Assembly (NCBI RefSeq): GCF_002158995.1
Contig: NZ_LOHF01000014.1
Span: 58,683-122,682, forward strand
Reading direction: 5' to 3'
Length of the DNA: 64,000 nucleotides
Source: Pseudomonas caspiana
Lineage (GTDB): Bacteria > Pseudomonadota > Gammaproteobacteria > Pseudomonadales > Pseudomonadaceae
Within the stretch, counting starts at the first letter, position 1; each line of letters starts with the position of its first letter. Below, one piece after another: positions 48,105 to 57,423 of this stretch. A program made the position numbers and the translations under genes. The notes under the pieces were generated by a model. That model did not search any database and was not told the origin of the DNA. It saw only the letters and a program-made list of their open reading frames with translations.

Positions 48105-49531
48105 GGTTGAGTCGCCACCTCGGAGCTAGGGATTTTCAGGTCCTGCCCGACACGCAACTCATCCGTCTTCAGATTATTGGCACTGCGCAACGCAGCAGGG
48201 CTCATGTCGTAACGGGCGGCAAGCATCGAAAGGCTTTCACCCGAACGCACCACATGGTTACGCGGCCCTTGGGCAAGTTTGCCGTTATCACGCAGCCAGG
48301 AGATATAAGTGCCTTGCGGTGGATTCTGCTGGAAGAACTGCTTCACGCCAGAGTTGATTGAACGCGCCAGTGCCTGCTGGTGCGAGGCAGCGCTGAGCTT
48401 GGCGGCTTCGGCGTTGTTGGAGATAAAGCCGGTTTCAACCAGAATCGACGGGATATCAGGCGATTTGAGCACCATGAAGCCTGCCTGCTCCACACGGGAT
48501 TTGTGCAGCGACGTCACGCGACCAATATTGGTCAGGACTTTCTGCCCGACATTGAGGCTCGATGACAACGAAGCAGTCATGGACAAGTCCAGCAATACCC
48601 CCGCCAGCATCCGGTCCTTGTCATCCAGGCTTACCGCGCCAGCACCACCGATCAAGTCGGAACGGTTTTCGCTATCAGCCAGCCAACGCGCCGTCTCAGA
48701 CGTAGCGCCGCGCTCAGACAGGGCGAATACCGAGGCGCCAAACGCCGCTCGCGACGGCGCAGCGTCAGCGTGAATCGACACGAACAGGTCCGCGCCTTTG
48801 GCCCTGGCAATTTCGGTGCGTTTACGCAACGGGATGAAGTAGTCACCGGTTCGGGTCAGCTCGGCGCGGTAGCCTTTTTCAGCATTGATCTGACGTTGCA
48901 GCTCTTTGGCGATGGCCAGTACCAGATTCTTTTCTTTCTGCCCGCTACTGCCGGACGCACCCGGATCCTCTCCACCGTGACCGGCATCAATCACGATCAC
49001 AATGTCACGCTTGCCGTTAGGCACGGGCGTCAGTTTGATTTCGGGTTTGGCCGGACTGACCGGTACGGCAGGCGCGGTGTTCGCGGCCGTATCGGGAATG
49101 GTCGGACTCGGATTGGCATCACCCGGCTCATCGAACAGGTCAACGACAAGGCGGTTGCCGTATTGCTGGTTCGGGGCCAGGGTGAAGCTCTTGGGGGTCA
49201 CGGCCTTTTTCAAGTCGATGACCACGCGCAAATCCGTAGCGGTCCGCTGAGCGGAACGCATGCTGGTAATGGGCGTATTGGCCATGGGCACATTCAGCGG
49301 ACCACCGAGGGTCGCACCGTTGATATCGATAACCAGTCGGTCAGGAGAAGTCAGGGTGAAAACGCTGTGCTGGACGGGTCCGGACAGGTCAAAAACCAGT
49401 CGTGTGTTATCCGGTGCACGCCATAGGCGGACACTTTTTACCTGTGTTGCGGCCAGCGCATCAACAGCCAGGGCTGTCAAAAGCAGACCCACTACAGTAA
49501 CCAGCGCGCGAATGCGCATACCTAACCCCAT
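48101..49531 (-). CDS. amiB: N-acetylmuramoyl-L-alanine amidase (AmiB type)
   Basis: A 476-aa periplasmic cell-wall amidase that cuts septal peptidoglycan. It has a signal peptide (about 1-26), AMIN domain (about 30-130), Pro-rich linker, amidase_3 zinc domain (about 180-400, [16 protein letters not shown] with the zinc His/Glu) and a C-terminal LysM domain (about 425-470). Start is uncertain: ATG at 49531 just after the tsaE stop, or ATG at 49519 which puts MRIRALV first. It overlaps mutL by 4 nt. Confidence 0.94.
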   Translation of the reverse strand: MGLGMRIRALVTVVGLLLTALAVDALAATQVKSVRLWRAPDNTRLVFDLSGPVQHSVFTLTSPDRLVIDINGATLGGPLNVPMANTPITSMRSAQRTATDLRVVIDLKKAVTPKSFTLAPNQQYGNRLVVDLFDEPGDANPSPTIPDTAANTAPAVPVSPAKPEIKLTPVPNGKRDIVIVIDAGHGGEDPGASGSSGQKEKNLVLAIAKELQRQINAEKGYRAELTRTGDYFIPLRKRTEIARAKGADLFVSIHADAAPSRAAFGASVFALSERGATSETARWLADSENRSDLIGGAGAVSLDDKDRMLAGVLLDLSMTASLSSSLNVGQKVLTNIGRVTSLHKSRVEQAGFMVLKSPDIPSILVETGFISNNAEAAKLSAASHQQALARSINSGVKQFFQQNPPQGTYISWLRDNGKLAQGPRNHVVRSGESLSMLAARYDMSPAALRSANNLKTDELRVGQDLKIPSSEVATQP

Positions 49532-49533
49532 TT

Positions 49534-50004
49534 CTATTTGAATTCCAACGCCAAAGCGGCACACCAGGTTTCGCCACGCGAGCCCGTCGGGCTCAAAGTC
49601 AGTGCTCGACCTTGCGCATGCGGCCTAATGGTAATGGTCAGGTCAGGCTTTGGCAAAAAGCCTGCACCGAGCTGGGGCCACTCGATCAAACAAAGTGCAT
49701 CGCCTTCCAGGTAATCGCGGATGCCCAGGTACTCAAGCTCTTCGGGGTCGACCAGTCGATACAGGTCGAAGTGGAATACGCGAACCGAGCCAATTTCATA
49801 GGGTTCGACCAAGGTGAAGGTCGGACTCTTGACCGCGCCCTCATGCCCGAGGCCACGGATGATGCCTCGTGAAAGCGTGGTTTTACCTGCGCCCAGATCC
49901 CCTTCCAGAAAAATAACGCCGCCCCCTTGAGTCACCTGGGCAATACGTTCACCAAAGCTGGTCATGGCCTCTTCACCGACCAAATGCAGCGTTAACTCAG
50001 ACAC
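49534..50004 (-). CDS. tsaE: tRNA threonylcarbamoyladenosine biosynthesis ATPase
   Basis: A 156-aa P-loop protein with GDLGAGKTTLSRG at about residues 35-47 and the family motif SPTFTLVEPYE. It works with TsaB and TsaD to make t6A37 in ANN-reading tRNAs. Its start lies inside the end of the nnrD/nnrE gene by 13 nt. Confidence 0.97.
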   Translation of the reverse strand: MSELTLHLVGEEAMTSFGERIAQVTQGGGVIFLEGDLGAGKTTLSRGIIRGLGHEGAVKSPTFTLVEPYEIGSVRVFHFDLYRLVDPEELEYLGIRDYLEGDALCLIEWPQLGAGFLPKPDLTITIRPHAQGRALTLSPTGSRGETWCAALALEFK

Positions 50005-51488
50005 GGTTGCTGCTCCTCCAATAACTGACGAATGGCTGGAATCAAATCACTGGCCGCCAACCCACGGCCCGCTTCGCCGACCCGCTGTCCGGCGCTGGCA
50101 TGCAGCCAGACCGCCAGACACGCCGCATCGAACGGTTTCATTTTTTGCGCCATCAGCGCGCCAATCAGCCCGGCGAGGACATCGCCCAGACCCGCAGTCG
50201 CCATGGCTGGATGGCCGCGATCACACAGCATTAATTGCCCATCGACGTCAGCGATCAGGCTGCCGCTGCCCTTCAGTACACAAACCGCCTGGTATTTATC
50301 GGCCAGTGCTCGCGCGGCAGCAGGGCGGTCAGCCTGGACTTGTTTAGTGGTCATCCCCAGCAGGCGCGCAGCCTCGCCAGGATGCGGGGTAATAACGCTG
50401 CCCTCGGGAAGTGAAACAAAACCTTGCGCCAACTGATTAAGGGCATCGGCGTCCCACACTTGCGGACGTTGAGCATTGGCCGCCGCTGACAGCAGGCTGC
50501 GGCCCCAGGCGGCTTGCCCCATGCCAGGGCCGACCACCAGAACACTGGCGGGCTCAATCAACGCCATCAACTGGTTAGCCGAACGGATCGCCGCGCTCAT
50601 CACTTCGGGCATGCGAGTCAGCGCAGCAGGAATGTGTTCGGCTCGGGTCGCCAACGTGACCATGCCCGCGCCACAGCGCAAAGCACTTTCGGCGCTCAGC
50701 AGACAGGCCCCGCCGAAACCGTGATCGCCGCCAATCACCAGCACCCGACCATACAGGCCTTTATGAGCAGTGCGAGGGCGTGAAGCCAGATGCGGCAGAT
50801 TGAAGGTATCAAGGCGAATCGCGCTGCGAGTGGCCTGAGCGACAATGGCCGGATCAGCCTGCAAGTCGTCGAATACCAGCTCGCCCACCAGGTCCGGCGC
50901 ATCACCGGTCAGCAGGCCCAGCTTCAAGCCTATATAGGTCACGGTCAGATCGGCCCGCACCGCGACACCCAGAATACGTCCGGTATCGGCGCTCAGCCCG
51001 GAGGGAATATCCACCGCCACGACCGGCAAGCCACTGGCATTGATCGACTCGATTGCCGCGGCGTACGGCTGGCGAACGTCACCGTTCAAGCCAGTCCCCA
51101 ACAGCGCATCCAGCACAATACCGCGCAACGGCTGATCAGCCCACGATTGAACATTCAGACCAGCAGCGACTGCCGCGCGGTAAGCGTCAGCGGCATCGCC
51201 AGCCAGCGCGGCGGGATCGGCCACGCTGAACACCTGAACATTCCAGCCCGCTTTGCGCGCCAGAGCGGCGATCAGATAACCGTCGCCCGCGTTGTTGCCA
51301 CGACCGGCCAGCAAGCTCAATTCCCGCGCTTCGGGCCAGTGTCGACGCAGCGCACGCCACGTCGCATGGGCGGCCCGTTGCATCAATTCACCGCCGCAAG
51401 TACCCGCAGCAATGAGCTGTGCGTCCAGTTCGCGGACCTGCGCGGCACTGTACAGCGCGTCGGGTAATTGGGGATTCGTGTCGACCAT
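49992..51488 (-). CDS. nnrD/nnrE: Bifunctional NAD(P)HX epimerase/dehydratase
   Basis: A 498-aa fusion. The N-terminal YjeF_N epimerase (about 10-215) has AGRGNNAGDGYLIA; the C-terminal ADP-dependent dehydratase (about 225-490) has GHPAMATAGLGDVLAGLIGAL. Together they repair hydrated NADH and NADPH. The start at 51488 (MVDTNPQLPDALYSAAQ) matches homologues. It is first of the tsaE-amiB-mutL-miaA run and is divergent from queG, with only 62 bp for both promoters. Confidence 0.95.
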   Translation of the reverse strand: MVDTNPQLPDALYSAAQVRELDAQLIAAGTCGGELMQRAAHATWRALRRHWPEARELSLLAGRGNNAGDGYLIAALARKAGWNVQVFSVADPAALAGDAADAYRAAVAAGLNVQSWADQPLRGIVLDALLGTGLNGDVRQPYAAAIESINASGLPVVAVDIPSGLSADTGRILGVAVRADLTVTYIGLKLGLLTGDAPDLVGELVFDDLQADPAIVAQATRSAIRLDTFNLPHLASRPRTAHKGLYGRVLVIGGDHGFGGACLLSAESALRCGAGMVTLATRAEHIPAALTRMPEVMSAAIRSANQLMALIEPASVLVVGPGMGQAAWGRSLLSAAANAQRPQVWDADALNQLAQGFVSLPEGSVITPHPGEAARLLGMTTKQVQADRPAAARALADKYQAVCVLKGSGSLIADVDGQLMLCDRGHPAMATAGLGDVLAGLIGALMAQKMKPFDAACLAVWLHASAGQRVGEAGRGLAASDLIPAIRQLLEEQQPCLS

Positions 51489-51550
51489 GCGTCTCTTGGC
51501 TCCGATGTCTGGCAGAATTATACGCACCTCCACCCGGTTTCTCCTTGCGC

Positions 51551-52636
51551 ATGCCCGTTATTACTGTTGATTCGCCCAATACTGTTGACCTCGTCACCCT
51601 TGCTCAATCGATCAAGGAGTGGGGCCGCGAGCTGGGTTTTCAGCAAGTCGGGATTGCCGGGCTCGATCTCGCCGAACATGAGCAACACCTTGAGCGCTGG
51701 CTTGAGGCGGGCTATCACGGCGAGATGGACTATATGGCAGCGCATGGCAGCAAACGTTCGCATCCTGAAGAGCTGGTACCCGGCACCTTGCGGGTAGTGT
51801 CGTTGCGCATGGATTACCTGCCGGGTGACACCGAGATGACTCAGCGCCTGACTGAGCCGGAAAAAGCCTACGTGTCCCGCTACGCTCTGGGTCGCGATTA
51901 TCACAAGTTGATCCGCAAACGTGTTCAGCAACTGGCCGAGCGCATCCAGCAAGCCATCGGCCCGTTCGGCTATCGCGCCTTCGTTGACAGCGCCCCGGTG
52001 CTGGAAAAAGCCATTGCCGAAAAGGCCGGGATTGGCTGGATCGGCAAGAACACGCTGGTGCTCAATCGCAAGGCTGGCAGTTTCTTCTTCCTGAGTGAGC
52101 TATTCGTCGACCTGCCGTTGCCGGTGGACGCTCCCCATGCCACCGAACATTGCGGCCGCTGCACTGCGTGCCTGGACATTTGCCCCACCGCTGCCTTCGT
52201 TGGGCCTTATGTGCTGGATGCCAGACGCTGCATTTCTTATCTGACCATTGAATTGAAAACCGCCATCCCCGAGGAGCTCAGGCCGCTCATCGGCAACCGG
52301 GTGTTCGGTTGCGATGACTGCCAGATCGTTTGCCCATGGAATCGCTTCGCCCGCCCTACCGACCAAAGTGATTTCCAGCCACGCCATAATCTGGATAACG
52401 CGGGTCTGGCCGAGCTGTTCATGTGGGACGAGGATAAATTCCTCAGCAATACCGAAGGGTCACCGCTACGCCGTGCGGGTTACGAACGTTGGTTGCGCAA
52501 TCTGGCCGTGGGGTTGGGTAATGCGCCGTCGACGATCCCCGTGCTTGAGGCGCTTGAGGCGAGACGTGAATATCCGTCGGAGTTGGTGAGGGAGCATGTG
52601 GAGTGGGCTTTGCGGCAGCACCAACACCGCGGTTAA
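51551..52636 (+). CDS. queG: Epoxyqueuosine reductase
   Basis: A 361-aa cobalamin and iron-sulfur enzyme that makes queuosine from epoxyqueuosine in tRNA. Two 4Fe-4S motifs, CGRCTACLDICPTAA and CDDCQIVCPWN, are complete. The N-terminal part binds cobalamin. The start at 51551 (MPVITVDSPN) is chosen by protein-like sequence; upstream residues overlap the divergent gene. A family-D palindrome follows. Confidence 0.96.
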   Translation: MPVITVDSPNTVDLVTLAQSIKEWGRELGFQQVGIAGLDLAEHEQHLERWLEAGYHGEMDYMAAHGSKRSHPEELVPGTLRVVSLRMDYLPGDTEMTQRLTEPEKAYVSRYALGRDYHKLIRKRVQQLAERIQQAIGPFGYRAFVDSAPVLEKAIAEKAGIGWIGKNTLVLNRKAGSFFFLSELFVDLPLPVDAPHATEHCGRCTACLDICPTAAFVGPYVLDARRCISYLTIELKTAIPEELRPLIGNRVFGCDDCQIVCPWNRFARPTDQSDFQPRHNLDNAGLAELFMWDEDKFLSNTEGSPLRRAGYERWLRNLAVGLGNAPSTIPVLEALEARREYPSELVREHVEWALRQHQHRG

Positions 52637-52638
52637 TG

Positions 52639-52732
52639 GCTGGAGCGAACTTGTTCGCGAGAAAATTATTTCAACCGATGAATTCGTACCGCCTGACAGA
52701 AATCCTCGCGAACAAGTTCGCTCCTACCGGTT
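52639..52732. repeat. REP-like palindrome, family D
   Basis: GGAGCGAACTTGTTCGCGAG and CTCGCGAACAAGTTCGCTCC, with an AT-rich loop of about 50 nt. It fills the whole gap between the converging queG and TRIC-type genes, reaching to the edge of both. Confidence 0.92.
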
Positions 52733-53345
52733 AGTGCTCATCACCCTTGTAGACAAACTTGGGCATGTTCCAGTTAAACCGGATAGCCAATAGCCGCAGC
52801 AGCAAGCCGCCAAACAGGGTAATCAGGATGCTCTGCTCTTCAGGCAACTGCAGATGCTGACATAGCAGAAAACACCAGGCCGCGAGGAACGAGACGCTGG
52901 CGTATAGCTCGCGACGGAATACCAGAGGGATGTCGTTGCAGAAGATATCCCGCAGGATGCCGCCAAATACTCCGGTGATAACCCCGCACACTGACGCCAC
53001 CAGCAAGCCCGTCCCGGCTTCCAGTGCGGTCATCGTGCCGATCAGGGTGAAAGCCACCAGACCAAGCGCGTCGAGTACCAGAAACAGCGAGCGCAGATGG
53101 CGCATCAACGGTGCGATGAAGATGGTCAGCAAGGCTGCGACACTGGTCAGGATCAGGTATTCCGGGTGCTTGACCCACGTCAGCGGGTAATGGCCCAGTA
53201 ACACATCACGCACCGAACCGCCGCCAAGGGCTGTGACGCAGGCGATCAACACCACCCCAAACCAGTCCATGCCCCGCCGGCCAGCAGACAGCGCGCCGGT
53301 CATGGCTTCAGCGGTAATAGCGATCAGATAAAGCATCAGCAACAT
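52731..53345 (-). CDS. TRIC/UPF0126-family membrane protein (YicG-like)
   Basis: A 204-aa inner-membrane protein with seven hydrophobic segments, made of two related halves. The GGGSVRDVLLGHYPLTWVKHP motif in the first half and GGILRDIFCNDIPLVFRRELYA in the second are the family signature. Related proteins are trimeric cation channels; a role here, possibly in small-metabolite or ion flux, is not known. The start could be 53345 or the ATG 9 nt later. Confidence 0.9.
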   Translation of the reverse strand: MLLMLYLIAITAEAMTGALSAGRRGMDWFGVVLIACVTALGGGSVRDVLLGHYPLTWVKHPEYLILTSVAALLTIFIAPLMRHLRSLFLVLDALGLVAFTLIGTMTALEAGTGLLVASVCGVITGVFGGILRDIFCNDIPLVFRRELYASVSFLAAWCFLLCQHLQLPEEQSILITLFGGLLLRLLAIRFNWNMPKFVYKGDEH

Positions 53346-53431
53346 GGCGGCAGTCCCTGCGACGAAGCCGCGCAGTTTAGGGCAAGCACCAAAAGAGGGC
53401 AAAGAGCGAAATTACCGATCACAACCAATTT

Positions 53432-53507
53432 CTGTAGGAGCTGCCGAAGGCTGCGAAACCGTCGCATCTGACACGCCGCAATCGCAGCCTTCGGCAGCTC
53501 CTACAGG
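53432..53507. repeat. REP-like palindrome, family B
   Basis: CTGTAGGAGCTGCCGAAGG and CCTTCGGCAGCTCCTACAGG, with GCTGCGA and TCGCAGC inside. It lies 14 bp from the orn stop, upstream of the TRIC-type gene. Confidence 0.93.
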
Positions 53508-53520
53508 AATGATGGATGCA

Positions 53521-54057
53521 TTAGCCTTTAATGAAATGCTCGCGATAGAACCGCAGCTCGGCGATCGACTCGCGGATGTCATCCAGCGCCAGATGGGTGC
53601 TGCCCTTCTGGAACTTCAGCTCAGGCGACCAACGGGCAGCCAGCTCTTTGAGCGTGGAAACGTCCAGATTGCGGTAGTGGAAGTAGTGTTCCAGGGTCGG
53701 CATGTGCCGATAAAGGAAGCGACGATCCTGGCAAATACTGTTGCCGCAGATCGGTGAGCTGCGCTCCGGGACCCATTGCTTGATGAACTCAAGGGTCTGA
53801 GCTTCGGCTTCAGCCATGCTGATCGTGCTCTCGCGAACCCGCTGGGTAAGGCCCGAGCCGCCGTGCTGACGGGTATTCCACTCGTCCATTCTGGCCAGGG
53901 TTTCATCACTCTGGTGCACCGCGATGACCGGACCTTCAGCCAGGGTGTTGAGCTGGCTGTCAGTAATGATCGTGGCCATTTCAATGATGACGTCGGTGTC
54001 TGGGTCCAGACCGGTCATTTCCAGATCGATCCAGATCAGGTTCTGCTTGTTCTGCAT
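53521..54057 (-). CDS. orn: Oligoribonuclease
   Basis: A 178-aa DEDDh exonuclease that degrades di- to pentanucleotides, including pGpG from c-di-GMP breakdown. DLEMTGLD at residues 11-18, the central [12 protein letters not shown], and [11 protein letters not shown] near 155 supply the catalytic acids. GAGGAG lies close before the start. It is divergent from rsgA with 96 bp between. Confidence 0.98.
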   Translation of the reverse strand: MQNKQNLIWIDLEMTGLDPDTDVIIEMATIITDSQLNTLAEGPVIAVHQSDETLARMDEWNTRQHGGSGLTQRVRESTISMAEAEAQTLEFIKQWVPERSSPICGNSICQDRRFLYRHMPTLEHYFHYRNLDVSTLKELAARWSPELKFQKGSTHLALDDIRESIAELRFYREHFIKG

Positions 54058-54153
54058 ATTTGGCTCCTCAGCGTAGGCGCGCAGTTTAGCTCACCCCGCC
54101 GTGCTAGACTCCCCCGCGTTTACTTATCAGCTGCTTTATCACTCGGAACACCC

Positions 54154-55185
54154 ATGGCCAAACGCCAACTCAATCGTCGTCAAAACTGGCGCATCGAAAA
54201 AATTCAAGGCGAGCGCGCTGCCCGCGCCGCCAAACGCGAATCCCAAACGCTGGAAACACTTGAGGGCGGCGACCTTGGCCCCGAGCAAACGGGGTTGGTG
54301 ATCGCTCACTTCGGCGTACAAGTCGAAGTCGAAGCGCAGGACGGCGATCAGGCGGGTCAGGTTTTCCGCTGCCACCTGCGCGCCAATCTGCCTGCACTGG
54401 TTACCGGTGATCGCGTCGTCTGGCGCGCTGGCAACCAGGGCATCGGCGTTATCGTCGCGCAACTGCCGCGCACCACGGAGCTGTGCCGCCCTGATAGCCG
54501 CGGGCAACTCAAGCCGGTTGCCGCCAACGTCGATCTGATCGTCATTGTGTTTGCACCAATGCCTGAGCCTCACGCCAACCTGATCGACCGTTATCTGGTG
54601 GCCGCAGAGCATGCGGGCATTCGTCCGCTACTGCTGCTGAACAAGTTCGACCTGATCAACGAGCAGAACGCCCCGGCGCTTAACGCGCTGCTGGAGGTCT
54701 ACCGGACACTGGGTTATCCGGTACTTGAAGTCTCTGCGCACCACGGCGATGGGATGCAACAACTGCAAGCTCAACTGGACGGGCATATCAGCGTATTTGT
54801 CGGTCAGTCAGGCGTGGGTAAGTCATCTCTGGTCAACAGCTTGTTGCCAGAGGTCGAAACTCGCGTAGGCCCACTGTCCGAGCTTTCTGGGCAAGGGACG
54901 CACACCACGACTACGGCGCGGCTGTTCCACTTCCCTCGTGGCGGCGACCTGATCGACTCTCCGGGTATTCGTGAGTTTGGCCTGGGCCATGTAAGCCGTG
55001 CGGATGTAGAGGCGGGCTTCATCGAGTTCAACGAACTGATCGGCACCTGCCGCTTCCGCGACTGCAAACATGACCGCGAACCCGGCTGTGCTTTGTTGAT
55101 CGCCCTGGAAGAAGGCCGCGTGCAACAGCAGCGCATGAACAGCTATCGCTCGATCATCGCCAGCTTGCCGGAAAGCAGTTATTGA
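54154..55185 (+). CDS. rsgA: Small ribosomal subunit biogenesis GTPase RsgA
   Basis: A 343-aa circularly permuted GTPase. A basic N-terminus ([18 protein letters not shown]) precedes an OB fold (about 40-115), G4 NKFDL, P-loop [10 protein letters not shown] (about 214-223), G3 DSPGIREF and a zinc knuckle [14 protein letters not shown]. It tests the 30S decoding site late in maturation. The start at 54154 fits the conserved N-terminus; the frame is open far upstream over orn. Confidence 0.97.
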   Translation: MAKRQLNRRQNWRIEKIQGERAARAAKRESQTLETLEGGDLGPEQTGLVIAHFGVQVEVEAQDGDQAGQVFRCHLRANLPALVTGDRVVWRAGNQGIGVIVAQLPRTTELCRPDSRGQLKPVAANVDLIVIVFAPMPEPHANLIDRYLVAAEHAGIRPLLLLNKFDLINEQNAPALNALLEVYRTLGYPVLEVSAHHGDGMQQLQAQLDGHISVFVGQSGVGKSSLVNSLLPEVETRVGPLSELSGQGTHTTTTARLFHFPRGGDLIDSPGIREFGLGHVSRADVEAGFIEFNELIGTCRFRDCKHDREPGCALLIALEEGRVQQQRMNSYRSIIASLPESSY

Positions 55186-55200
55186 AGAAGCGACCCCTCA

Positions 55201-55278
55201 CCTTGTAGGGGCTGCCGCAGGCTGCGAAACGGGGACTGTCTGACAGGCGCTTTCGCAGCCCTCGGCAGCTCCTACAGG
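55201..55278. repeat. REP-like palindrome, family B (variant)
   Basis: CCTTGTAGGGGCTGCCGCAG at the left and GCCCTCGGCAGCTCCTACAGG at the right. It lies 16 nt after the rsgA stop, before a terminator. Confidence 0.88.
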
Positions 55279-55291
55279 TTTAGCGGCGCAC

Positions 55292-55327
55292 AAAAAAGCC
55301 CGGATTCTTTCGAGATCCGGGCTTTTT
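55292..55327. terminator. Bidirectional terminator between rsgA and motB
   Basis: AAAAAAGCCCGGATTCTTTC and GAGATCCGGGCTTTTT form a stem with A run on the left and T run on the right. It serves both converging genes. Confidence 0.92.
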
Positions 55328-55343
55328 GTTTTTCCGCTGAACG

Positions 55344-56360
55344 CTAGTTCTTCGTTTCATCCAGCTTCAAGGTGCCGTCTTCGAACAGGTTGAGCTTCTG
55401 ACGCAGTTCACGCGGCTGGGCGTAGGGCTGCGGATCAGCCGGCTGTATGTTCGACGCCCCAGGCGCTGCGCCCGGAGCAGGCGCTGCAGGATGTGAATCA
55501 CCGGCACCGCTGTTCTGACTGCCTTCCATGCGCTGCAACGCCTTCTTGGTCATGACCACGATGTCGATGCGGCGGTTGACCGGGTTCAGCGGCTGATTAC
55601 GGTCATATAGCAGCGATGAGGCATAGCCGACCACGCGAGCCACCTGACCTTCAGGGTAAGTACCCGCAACCAGGGCGCGGCGAGCAGCATTCGCACGGTT
55701 GGCCGAAAGCTCCCAGTTACCAAACTCGCCATTGCCCGTGTAAGGCTTGGCGTCGGTATGGCCACTCACGCTGATCTTGTTCGGCACCGCTTTAATGGTG
55801 TCGGCCATGGCCAGCAGAATGTCCTCGAAATACGGCTTGAGCCGCGAACTGCCCGAGTCGAACATCGGACGGTTATCCGCGTCGGTAATCTGGATCCGCA
55901 GGCCATCCTGAGTAATCTCGAAATGGATCTGGTCCTTGAATTTCTGCAGTTCAGGGTTCTCGTTAACCTTGTTCTGCAATTCCTGCAGCAGCAGCTCCAG
56001 ACGCTCTTGCTCAACCTCCTCCGCCTTGGCTTCCGCCGTTTCGGCCTCGATTGGAACAGTATCCGGCGTCGGGGTGTTCTTGATTTCCGGGTTCAGGGTC
56101 TGGTCGGGTGACATTTCCGGCGAGCCACCCAGATCAATCACATAGGGCGAACCACTTTCCGAAAACCCGACCGGGTCCTTGAAGTACCCGGCGATAGCGA
56201 CCAGTTGCTCCGGCGTAGCCGAAGACAGCAGCCACAGCACCAGAAAGAAAGCCATCATAGCGGTCGCAAAGTCGGCGAACGCGATTTTCCATGCGCCGCC
56301 GTGGTGCCCGCCCTCGTAGCGCTTGACGCGCTTGATGATTATTGGCTGATTATTTTCCAT
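55344..56360 (-). CDS. motB: Flagellar stator protein MotB
   Basis: A 338-aa protein with one membrane helix near residues 28-50 carrying the proton-path Asp (AFADFATAMMAFFLVLWLLS), a linker, and an OmpA-like peptidoglycan-binding domain (about 155-275, ISVSGHTDAKPY). A Pro/Ala-rich tail follows. It starts 3 nt after the motA stop. The MotA/MotB pair is one of two stators usual in Pseudomonas. Confidence 0.97.
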   Translation of the reverse strand: MENNQPIIIKRVKRYEGGHHGGAWKIAFADFATAMMAFFLVLWLLSSATPEQLVAIAGYFKDPVGFSESGSPYVIDLGGSPEMSPDQTLNPEIKNTPTPDTVPIEAETAEAKAEEVEQERLELLLQELQNKVNENPELQKFKDQIHFEITQDGLRIQITDADNRPMFDSGSSRLKPYFEDILLAMADTIKAVPNKISVSGHTDAKPYTGNGEFGNWELSANRANAARRALVAGTYPEGQVARVVGYASSLLYDRNQPLNPVNRRIDIVVMTKKALQRMEGSQNSGAGDSHPAAPAPGAAPGASNIQPADPQPYAQPRELRQKLNLFEDGTLKLDETKN

Positions 56361-56363
56361 GAC

Positions 56364-57215
56364 TCAGCGACCGCGAACCGCTTGCTCCAGCTCACTGAAG
56401 CTGGGCCGATGCGCGGGATAGAGAACCTTGCGACCGAACTCCACAGCCAGCGAAGGCGGCATACCGGAAGCCGAAGCCACCAATGAAGCTTTGATGGCTT
56501 CATAAACGTTTAGCTCTTCCTTGGCATCATGGGCCAGAGAAGTGGCCAGTGGGCCGAAGAAGCCATAGGCCGCGATAATACCGAAGAAGGTACCCACCAA
56601 TGCAGCACCTACGTGGTTACCGATGGCTGCCTTGTCGCCGTCACCCAGGGAAGCCATGGTAATCACGATACCCAGTACCGCTGCGACAATACCGAACCCG
56701 GGCATGCCGTCAGCGATACCCGTCACGGCATGGGAAGGATGGCCAAGTTCTTCCTTGATGCTTTGCAGCTCCATATCGAACAGCCCTTCCAGCTCGTGGG
56801 GAGCCATGTTGCCGGACGACATGATGCGCAGGTAGTCACAAATGTAGGCGGTCATGCGTTCGTCTTTCAGAACGCCTGGGTACTTGGCAAAAATAGGACT
56901 GGCCGCTGCGTCTTCGATGTCCCCTTCAATCGCCATCATGCCTTCGCGACGACTCTTGTTGAGAATCTCGTAAACCAGGCCCAGCACTTCAAGATAGAAG
57001 GCATGCGTAAAGCGAGTACCAAACATCTTCAGCGACTTCTTGACCACGTGCATGGTCATGTAGCCAGGGTTGGCCTGCATGAATGCACCAAAGGCAGCAC
57101 CGCCAATGATCACGACCTCAAACGGCTGCCACAACGCAGCGATTTTGCCGTGTGAAAGGACGTAGCCGCCGAGCACGCTCGCGAAAACGACGATGATGCC
57201 GATAATTTTAGCCAT
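56364..57215 (-). CDS. motA: Flagellar stator protein MotA
   Basis: A 283-aa protein with four membrane segments, two at the N-terminus and two near residues 165-225 around GFGIVAAVLGIVITMASLG. The cytoplasmic loop between holds the charged residues that contact FliG (KSRREGMMAIEGDIED). It opens MAKIIGIIVVFASVLGGYVLSHG as in the MotAB rather than MotCD stator. A sigma-28 promoter is 68-95 bp upstream. Confidence 0.97.
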   Translation of the reverse strand: MAKIIGIIVVFASVLGGYVLSHGKIAALWQPFEVVIIGGAAFGAFMQANPGYMTMHVVKKSLKMFGTRFTHAFYLEVLGLVYEILNKSRREGMMAIEGDIEDAAASPIFAKYPGVLKDERMTAYICDYLRIMSSGNMAPHELEGLFDMELQSIKEELGHPSHAVTGIADGMPGFGIVAAVLGIVITMASLGDGDKAAIGNHVGAALVGTFFGIIAAYGFFGPLATSLAHDAKEELNVYEAIKASLVASASGMPPSLAVEFGRKVLYPAHRPSFSELEQAVRGR

Positions 57216-57282
57216 AGGTAGAAAGTACTTACTGAGTCGGGTTCAGGGACGTGTTCGGAAGTTCTTGAAACTCTTCTTCTAC

Positions 57283-57309
57283 TTATCGGCATATGTGGGC
57301 CAGACTATA
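57283..57309 (-). promoter_or_regulatory. Sigma-28 (FliA) promoter of motAB
   Basis: The minus strand reads TATAGTCT-N11-GCCGATAA. The -10 element is a perfect match to GCCGATAA, the spacer is the consensus 11 nt, and the -35 matches TAAAGTTT in 6 of 8 positions. The start of transcription would be near 57275, about 60 nt before motA. Confidence 0.8.
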
Positions 57310-57423
57310 GCCTGAAAAATAGAAAAGCCAGTTGGCCGTTGAACGGGAGCCCGCAAACACGGGTCTCACCCAATGATTTCGCAGTGTCCACTGCCTAAAT
57401 TTCAGTCGCACGGGCCTTGATGC

